A stretch of DNA of 18,174 nucleotides from Microcaldota archaeon. Lineage in GTDB: Archaea; Micrarchaeota; Micrarchaeia; Micrarchaeales; Micrarchaeaceae. The notes under the pieces are model-generated. The model was not told the DNA's origin and ran no database searches. It worked only from the letters and a program-made list of their open reading frames with translations. The stretch spans positions 1 through 18,174 of the forward strand of contig JAGWFU010000003.1 of assembly GCA_028867845.1 (NCBI GenBank), in the 5' to 3' direction. Within the stretch, counting starts at the first letter, position 1, and the number at the start of each line of letters is the position of its first letter. Below are positions 14,086-18,174 of this stretch, one piece after another. A program made the position numbers and the translations under genes.

Positions 14086-14685
14086 ATGGCTGAAAACAAG
14101 GAGGAAAGGCAGGAGAAGGAACAGAAGAACGACAAGCAGGAGAAGACGGAAGGCCACAAGCAGAAGAAGGAGATGGCAAACGTATCCTCGATAGTCAGAG
14201 TAGCGGGCAAGGACGTAAACGGCTCGCTCAACATACAGAGGGCTCTAAGCAAGGTGAAGGGCGTGGGGCTAAACATGTCGAGGGCGCTCTCGCTCGTGAT
14301 AGAGGAGAAGCTCGCGATATCGCGCTCCACAGAGATAGGCACGCTGAGCGAGAAGCAGATGGAAGACCTTGAAAGTATCATAAAGGACCCGGCCAGCGCC
14401 GGTATTCCGAACTATATGCTTAACAGGAACAAGGACATGGAGACAGGCAAGACCATGCACGTCGTGAGCAACGACCTGATGTTCGCCACCAGGCAGGACG
14501 TCAGCAGGGATGTAACGCTTAAGGTCTGGAGAGGCCACAGGCACCAGTACGGCCAGAAGGTGAGGGGACAGCACACCAGGTCCACAGGAAGGACAGGAGT
14601 CACTGTGGGAGTGACCAAGAAGGCTATCGCAGCCGCGGCCAAGCCGGCGACAGCCGGCGCTGCGCCTGCAGGAGAGAAGAAGTGA
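14086..14685 (+). CDS. rps13: 30S ribosomal protein S13
   Basis: Head protein of the small subunit that contacts 16S rRNA, tRNA and 50S. 199 aa from ATG 14086 (5 nt after GTGA; ATG 14080 and GTG 14077 in frame are too close to the binding site). The core (about 30-180) has the archaeal/eukaryotic S13/uS13 pattern: IVRVAGKDVNGSLNIQRALSKVKGVGLNMSRAL, IPNYMLNRNKDMETG, and the C-terminal RGHRHQYGQKVRGQHTRSTGRTG motif. A charged Glu/Lys/Gln tail of about 30 residues precedes the core and an Ala/Pro-rich tail follows it, making it longer than most archaeal S13 (about 150 aa). First gene of the S13-S4-S11 set. Confidence 0.97.
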   Translation: MAENKEERQEKEQKNDKQEKTEGHKQKKEMANVSSIVRVAGKDVNGSLNIQRALSKVKGVGLNMSRALSLVIEEKLAISRSTEIGTLSEKQMEDLESIIKDPASAGIPNYMLNRNKDMETGKTMHVVSNDLMFATRQDVSRDVTLKVWRGHRHQYGQKVRGQHTRSTGRTGVTVGVTKKAIAAAAKPATAGAAPAGEKK

Positions 14686-14689
14686 TTGA

Positions 14690-15283
14690 TTGGGATCAGC
14701 TAAGAGAAACAGGAAGAAGTTCGAGAAGCCGAAGGAGAGGTGGAACCTCGCCAGGATAAAGGCGGACAACACGCTCGTCGACGAGTACGGGCTGAAGAAC
14801 ATGAAGGAGCTCTGGAAGGTCCAGACAGAGATAAGCAGGATCAGGGGCAACGTCAGGAAGCTTCTCGCGGGCGGCTCGCACAGCGAGGACGTCAAGCAGA
14901 GGCTCATCGGCAGGCTTGTCAAGCTCGGCATAGCGACGAACACCACTACGCTCGACGACCTGCTCGACCTTAAGGAGAGGTCGCTGCTCGACAGGAGGCT
15001 GCAGAGCGTTGTATTCAAGAAGGGCATGGCCAGGACTGTGAAGCAGGCCAGGCAGCTCACTGTCCACGGATTTATAGAGATAGACGGCAGGAAGGTGAAC
15101 AGGCCCGGCTATCTGGTGGACGCGAACCTCGAGGGCAGGATAAGCTACCACAAGACGATAGACATAATGCCCAAGAAGGCAGTGGAGAAGACAGCCGAGG
15201 CGCAGGAGGAATCCGCACCAGCTGCGGAGGCTGCGCCTGAGGCGCCTGCACCTGCAACGGAGGCTGCAAAGGAAGGTGAATGA
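14690..15283 (+). CDS. rps4: 30S ribosomal protein S4
   Basis: Primary 16S-binding protein of the small-subunit body. 197 aa; the start is TTG 14690, 4 nt after AGTGA, which overlaps the S13 stop. Archaeal-type S4 pattern: GSAKRNRKKFEKPKERWNLARI, LKNMKELWKVQTEISRIRGNVRKLL, then the S4 RNA-binding domain LLDRRLQSVVFKKGMARTVKQARQLTVHGFIEIDGRKVNRPGYLV. The last roughly 35 residues are a low-complexity Ala/Glu/Pro tail (APAAEAAPEAPAPATEAA) absent from most S4 proteins. The stop lies 2 nt before the S11 start. Confidence 0.97.
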   Translation: MGSAKRNRKKFEKPKERWNLARIKADNTLVDEYGLKNMKELWKVQTEISRIRGNVRKLLAGGSHSEDVKQRLIGRLVKLGIATNTTTLDDLLDLKERSLLDRRLQSVVFKKGMARTVKQARQLTVHGFIEIDGRKVNRPGYLVDANLEGRISYHKTIDIMPKKAVEKTAEAQEESAPAAEAAPEAPAPATEAAKEGE

Positions 15284-15285
15284 TC

Positions 15286-15813
15286 ATGGCAAAGAAGGCC
15301 GATAACAAGGGAAAGAAGGAGACCAAGGCGGCGGAGTCGTCAAAGGGAGCCGCAGCTGCGGGAAAGAAGCCAAAGGAGATAATCTCCTACGAGGCTAAGG
15401 CGCTAGAGCAGCCGACGATAAAGCCGAAGGGCGAGAGGCTTGCCGTGGCGCACGTGTACTCATCTAAGAACGACACCATAATCACACTCACCGACATAAG
15501 CGGGTCCGAGACCATAGCAGTCGGCAGCGGCGGGATGGTCGTCAACGCTGATTCTCAGGAGGGATCCCCCTACGCTGCTATGCAGGCTGCATACAAGGTT
15601 GCGGCAGCGGCAAAGGAGAAGGGAGTTACCAACGTCATAATCCAGATAAGGGCGCCTGGAGGCCACGGGCCGAAGACGCCAGGACCAGGAGCGCAGGCCG
15701 TGGTGAGGGTTCTCGCCAGGAGCGGGCTCAGGGTCAACAGGATAGAAGACGTGACTCCGATTCCGACGGACTCCACAAGGAGGCCAGGAGGAAGAAGGGG
15801 AAGGAGAGTGTAA
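15286..15813 (+). CDS. rps11: 30S ribosomal protein S11
   Basis: Platform protein of the small subunit near the mRNA exit and anti-Shine-Dalgarno region. 175 aa from ATG 15286 (6 nt after GGTGA; an ATG at 15280 touches the binding site). Core motifs: VAHVYSSKNDTIITLTDISGSETIAVGSGGMVV, SPYAAMQAAYKVAAAAKEKGV, IIQIRAPGGHGPKTPGPGAQAVVRVLARSGLRV, and the arginine-rich end PIPTDSTRRPGGRRGRRV. A Lys/Ala-rich N-terminal tail of about 45 residues is extra. RNA polymerase subunit D, which follows S11 in many archaea, is not here; the next gene is convergent. Confidence 0.97.
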   Translation: MAKKADNKGKKETKAAESSKGAAAAGKKPKEIISYEAKALEQPTIKPKGERLAVAHVYSSKNDTIITLTDISGSETIAVGSGGMVVNADSQEGSPYAAMQAAYKVAAAAKEKGVTNVIIQIRAPGGHGPKTPGPGAQAVVRVLARSGLRVNRIEDVTPIPTDSTRRPGGRRGRRV

Positions 15814-15852
15814 TTGCCTCGAGAAGAAATTAACGCAAGAGGAAACTAACTC

Positions 15853-17250
15853 CTATTTCAGTATCTTTACCTTGCCGTTGGTGGCGTCGAGCTCCAGCAT
15901 GTCGCCATCCCTTATTATCCTTGTAACGTTAGTTGCACCCACTATGCAGGGCAGCCTGAGTTCCCTCGACACTATCGCCGCGTGGCTTGTTATCCCCCCT
16001 TCCTCTGCTATTATCCCTGATGCCCTCTCCATCGCAGGCACGAAGTCAGGGACAGTTGCTATCGCCACCATTATGTCTCCCTTCTTGACCTTATGGAGAT
16101 CCGCCATCGACTTTACTATTATGGCCCTTCCCTTTGCATAACCCTGCGATGCCACTGTGCCCTTTATCTCTCCTAATCCCACTGCAGCAGTCTTGTAACC
16201 TATCTCCTCAAGGGCCCTGCCTATGCCGTCTCCGGATACGCATCTTACCTTGTGCCCTTTGTCGTAATAAAGCACGAATCCCTTTGTCCTCTCTTCTATC
16301 AGGCTCTTCTTCACCTTGGTTCCCTTCCCTAGAAATCCGGTTATCTCTTCAGCGGTCATGTATGATACGTCCTTGAGCGTCATTCCCATCCGCTTCGCTA
16401 TCTCGCCATACATGAGCTGCGCATCGCAGAACCTTACCCTCTTTGCGTCGTCCTTGAAGTCCTTTATGTAAGTGAGCCGCCTTGTCCTGTCGAACAGCGC
16501 CCTCTCGCTCTTCGACGGCTTGAGCAGCTTTATCACACCATCGTAACTCATCTGGTCCTTTGCCGTCTCATTCTTGATGTTCTTGACGTAATCAGAAAAC
16601 TGCTTGAACGTGAAAGGCGGATAATGGTAGTCAGGACAGGGTATCCATCTGTATCTCTGGTGCAGCCTCTTCTTCTCGTTTATCGGCATCTTCCCCCATC
16701 TTCCTGCTATCTCCCTCAGCTTGTAGAGGGACGATTTGTCCTCCGGCTTTAGCACCACGCCGTAAATCGCAAGTATCTCCTCCTGTTTCAGCTTTGCACT
16801 CTTCCCTAACCTCTCCATCGTGTCTCTGGTCTCGTTCGCATATATGTTGTTCAGTTCCCAGACTACCCAGTCGTAGGCTATGTAATGCAGGTCGTTGTCC
16901 CTATACTCCAGGAACATCTCCTTCAGCTCCGTGTCGGTCTTGAGGCCCATATCTGCCTTGGCGATTCTCTCCACCATGGCCAGTGCCTCGCTGGTGGCCT
17001 TGAAGAATGCTGCGTCCAGCTTCCTGAAGTTGCTCTCTGAATAGAGGTACTTCTTTCTGAGCCCTTCGTGGAACCTGTTCCAGCCGTCTGTTTCGACGCA
17101 GCATACCTCGTTCCTGTCCTCAGGCACGAATATCTCTCCGTAGAACGGTGCGGGCACTACGCTGCCCTTGACCTCCGGAGCAATGGACCTCGTGCTGATG
17201 TCGCAGAACTGCACGCCGAACTCCCTTGCGGCTATCCTGGTGTAATCCAT
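15853..17250 (-). CDS. PEP-utilizer mobile (phosphohistidine) domain protein, unknown reaction
   Basis: 465 aa. The last roughly 90 residues are the swivelling phosphohistidine domain of PEP synthase/PPDK/enzyme I: GTVASQGYAKGRAIIV, GDIMVAIATVPDFVPAMERASGIIAEEGGITSHAAIVSRELRLPCIVG, with the phosphorylated histidine at 423. The 370 residues before it are helical with aromatic-rich stretches (YRWIPCPDYHYPPFTFKQFSDYV) and contain neither the ATP-grasp domain of PEP synthase nor a PEP-binding barrel. It must therefore receive phosphate from a partner or act differently. Similar rifampin-phosphotransferase-like architectures keep the ATP-grasp domain, so this is not one as it stands. ATG 17250 is 4 nt after GCTGA, which overlaps the stop of the upstream gene; the two are coupled. 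Confidence 0.82.
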   Translation of the reverse strand: MDYTRIAAREFGVQFCDISTRSIAPEVKGSVVPAPFYGEIFVPEDRNEVCCVETDGWNRFHEGLRKKYLYSESNFRKLDAAFFKATSEALAMVERIAKADMGLKTDTELKEMFLEYRDNDLHYIAYDWVVWELNNIYANETRDTMERLGKSAKLKQEEILAIYGVVLKPEDKSSLYKLREIAGRWGKMPINEKKRLHQRYRWIPCPDYHYPPFTFKQFSDYVKNIKNETAKDQMSYDGVIKLLKPSKSERALFDRTRRLTYIKDFKDDAKRVRFCDAQLMYGEIAKRMGMTLKDVSYMTAEEITGFLGKGTKVKKSLIEERTKGFVLYYDKGHKVRCVSGDGIGRALEEIGYKTAAVGLGEIKGTVASQGYAKGRAIIVKSMADLHKVKKGDIMVAIATVPDFVPAMERASGIIAEEGGITSHAAIVSRELRLPCIVGATNVTRIIRDGDMLELDATNGKVKILK

Positions 17251-17254
17251 GTGC

Positions 17255-17779
17255 TCAGCCCGACTGAGGGGCCCGCCTGCCCGTCTTCGCCATGTCGATG
17301 AGCTTTATGCTGTAGGGCTTGATGAACGCCATGAACTGCACGCCGTTCCTCAGGTAGCACTTCGCCCCCCTCGTGGTGGTGTGGAACCCCAGCCTCTCCA
17401 GCAGCATGAAGTCCATCTTGTCGCCCCTTATGAATATCCCCTTGCCGTCGATCCATCCCCCAGTGTCGAACAGCGCGGCCATATAGCTTGCCGAGTACTC
17501 GTTCTTGTACTTGAATATGCGCTCCCTGTCCTCGAGCGCCTCCTCGAACAGCCTCTTCAGCTTGGAGTTGTAGAACATCGCCTTCGTGCCCGGCGTGGTG
17601 CTCTCTATCAGCAGCTTCTCGGGCTTGACATCCAGCCTCTGCACAGCTATCTGGACGAACCTCTCAACGAGCTTCTCGCTGTCGGTCTCGAGGCAGATGC
17701 ACGGCTCCTCCCTCTTGTAGGCCTTGTACACGCCAAGCATGTAGCACACGTCTGGATTCAATCCCAGCTTCTTTGACAT
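17255..17779 (-). CDS. Degenerate LAGLIDADG-like protein
   Basis: 174 aa. Two segments look like the paired LAGLIDADG helices: VCYMLGVYKAYK (11-22) and SASYMAALFDTGGWIDGKGIFI (96-117), each followed by a beta-rich part and a helix such as KLVERFVQIAVQRLDVKPEKL. The catalytic acids at the helix ends are partly kept (D105, D111) in the second copy but not in the first (V17 YKAY), so endonuclease activity is doubtful. It is free-standing, not inside an intron or intein that I can see, which fits a domesticated DNA- or RNA-binding protein. ATG 17779 follows TGTGA by 3 nt. It heads an operon with the phosphohistidine-domain gene. Confidence 0.62.
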   Translation of the reverse strand: MSKKLGLNPDVCYMLGVYKAYKREEPCICLETDSEKLVERFVQIAVQRLDVKPEKLLIESTTPGTKAMFYNSKLKRLFEEALEDRERIFKYKNEYSASYMAALFDTGGWIDGKGIFIRGDKMDFMLLERLGFHTTTRGAKCYLRNGVQFMAFIKPYSIKLIDMAKTGRRAPQSG

Positions 17780-17808
17780 AGCTCACACGCATAGTATTTG
17801 ACGGCAAA

Positions 17809-17820
17809 CGCTTTAAAGCG
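17809..17820 (-). promoter_or_regulatory. Palindromic TATA box of LAGLIDADG-like gene
   Basis: CGCTTTAAAGCG is a perfect 12-bp palindrome with a TTTAAA core, centred about 35 nt before the ATG at 17779, matching the promoter spacing elsewhere in the window. Confidence 0.55.
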
Positions 17821-17862
17821 GCATGGACGGGCAGAGCTGCCGCTGGGTTTGGTTTGCCGATA

Positions 17863-17877
17863 AGTAAAAAGGAAGGA
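17863..17877 (-). terminator. Possible pyrimidine-rich terminator after 16S rRNA
   Basis: Read on the minus strand this is TCCTTCCTTTTTACT, a T-rich stretch of the kind that ends archaeal transcripts, about 60 nt past the mature 16S 3' end and before the next gene's promoter. No strong hairpin precedes it. Confidence 0.4.
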
Positions 17878-17933
17878 TGTAGTCTTGAGGACCTAATGCG
17901 AGAGATGCGCAACTGTGCACACTGAAAATTTTC

Positions 17934-18174
17934 GAGGTGATCTATCCGCAGGTTCCCCTACGGATACCTTGTTATGCCTTAGCCCTCCTCACAGAACCCT
18001 AACTCGAAAGCGCCCGAAGACGCTACCTCACTAGGGCCCTACTTGGGTGACTTGGCAGGCGGTGTGTGCAAGGAGCAGGGACAGATTCACCGCTCGATAG
18101 TGACAAGCGATTACTAGGGATTCCATCTTCATGAGGGCGAGTTTCAGCCCTCAATCCGAACTTGGGTTGGTTTT
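17934..18174 (-). rRNA. 16S ribosomal RNA, 3' end (partial)
   Basis: About 241 nt of the 3' part: the 1390-1410 segment (GCACACACCGCCTGCCAAG), helix 44, AAGGCATAACAAGG, helix 45 (CCGTAGGGGAACCTGCGG) and the end GGATAGATCACCTC with the anti-Shine-Dalgarno ATCACCTC. The 5' part lies beyond the right edge. The 3' boundary at 17934 is set by the conserved CACCTC. Several universally conserved bases are changed in pairs (see findings). Just after the 3' end is the palindrome GAAAATTTTC, and neither tRNA-Ala nor 23S follows. Confidence 0.96.

Noticed and set aside
15853..17250. PEP synthase or rifampin phosphotransferase
   Set aside because: Only the phosphohistidine domain is present; neither the ATP-grasp nor the PEP-binding domain is visible.
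17920..17933. GAAAATTTTC palindrome after 16S as a terminator
   Set aside because: The stem is A/T only and has no room for a loop; it is more likely part of 16S 3' processing or chance.
1..18174. CRISPR array, insertion sequence, riboswitch or replication origin
   Set aside because: No regularly spaced repeats, transposase, terminal inverted repeats or origin-like repeats were found by eye on either strand.

Overview
The window reads as a chromosomal segment of a small archaeon of the DPANN group, most likely a Micrarchaeota/ARMAN-type lineage. The evidence is an archaeal S13-S4-S11 ribosomal gene order, TATA boxes with very short leaders, GGTGA-type ribosome binding sites that match the 16S 3' end seen here, genes packed with gaps of 1-160 bp, a tRNA split by two small bulge-helix-bulge introns, and an unusual 16S sequence. 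The lineage call is inference; the archaeal call is firm.

Layout. 1-4344 (minus): a four-gene 2-oxo acid dehydrogenase operon in transcription order E1alpha, E1beta, E2, E3, with E3 running off the left edge. A divergent promoter region (4345-4478) separates it from 4479-6578 (plus): a membrane-anchored blue copper protein, an NqrB/RnfD-like membrane protein and an AlkD-type DNA alkylation repair protein. 6599-7684 (minus) is a membrane-anchored secreted protein of unknown role. 7787-11755 (plus) holds a response regulator with a degenerate GGDEF-like domain, a pilin-like protein, a UPF0200 P-loop kinase-like protein, a secreted surface protein and an unknown protein. 11766-13119 (minus) is a 37-aa ORF, an aquaporin and an anchored DUF192 protein. 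13249-15813 (plus) holds tRNA-Lys(TTT), an unknown protein, tRNA-Ser(GGA) with two introns, and S13, S4 and S11. 15853-17779 (minus) is a degenerate LAGLIDADG-like protein followed by a PEP-utilizer mobile-domain protein. 17934-18174 (minus) is the 3' end of 16S rRNA, which is not followed by 23S.

How the genes fit together. The dehydrogenase operon would turn a 2-oxo acid into an acyl-CoA plus NADH. The copper protein and the RnfD-like protein may form a small redox pair in the membrane. The pilin-like, secreted and anchored proteins suggest a cell surface or secretion cluster.

The most notable signals are in RNA. The two tRNA-Ser introns share an 8-base word. Two base pairs of the 16S decoding site have changed in a compensated way. 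Twelve genes have their start codon exactly 4 nt after a GGTGA-like motif, and this rule points to a CTG start for E1alpha. No CRISPR array, insertion sequence or replication origin was seen, and no stretch over 300 bases lacks a gene.
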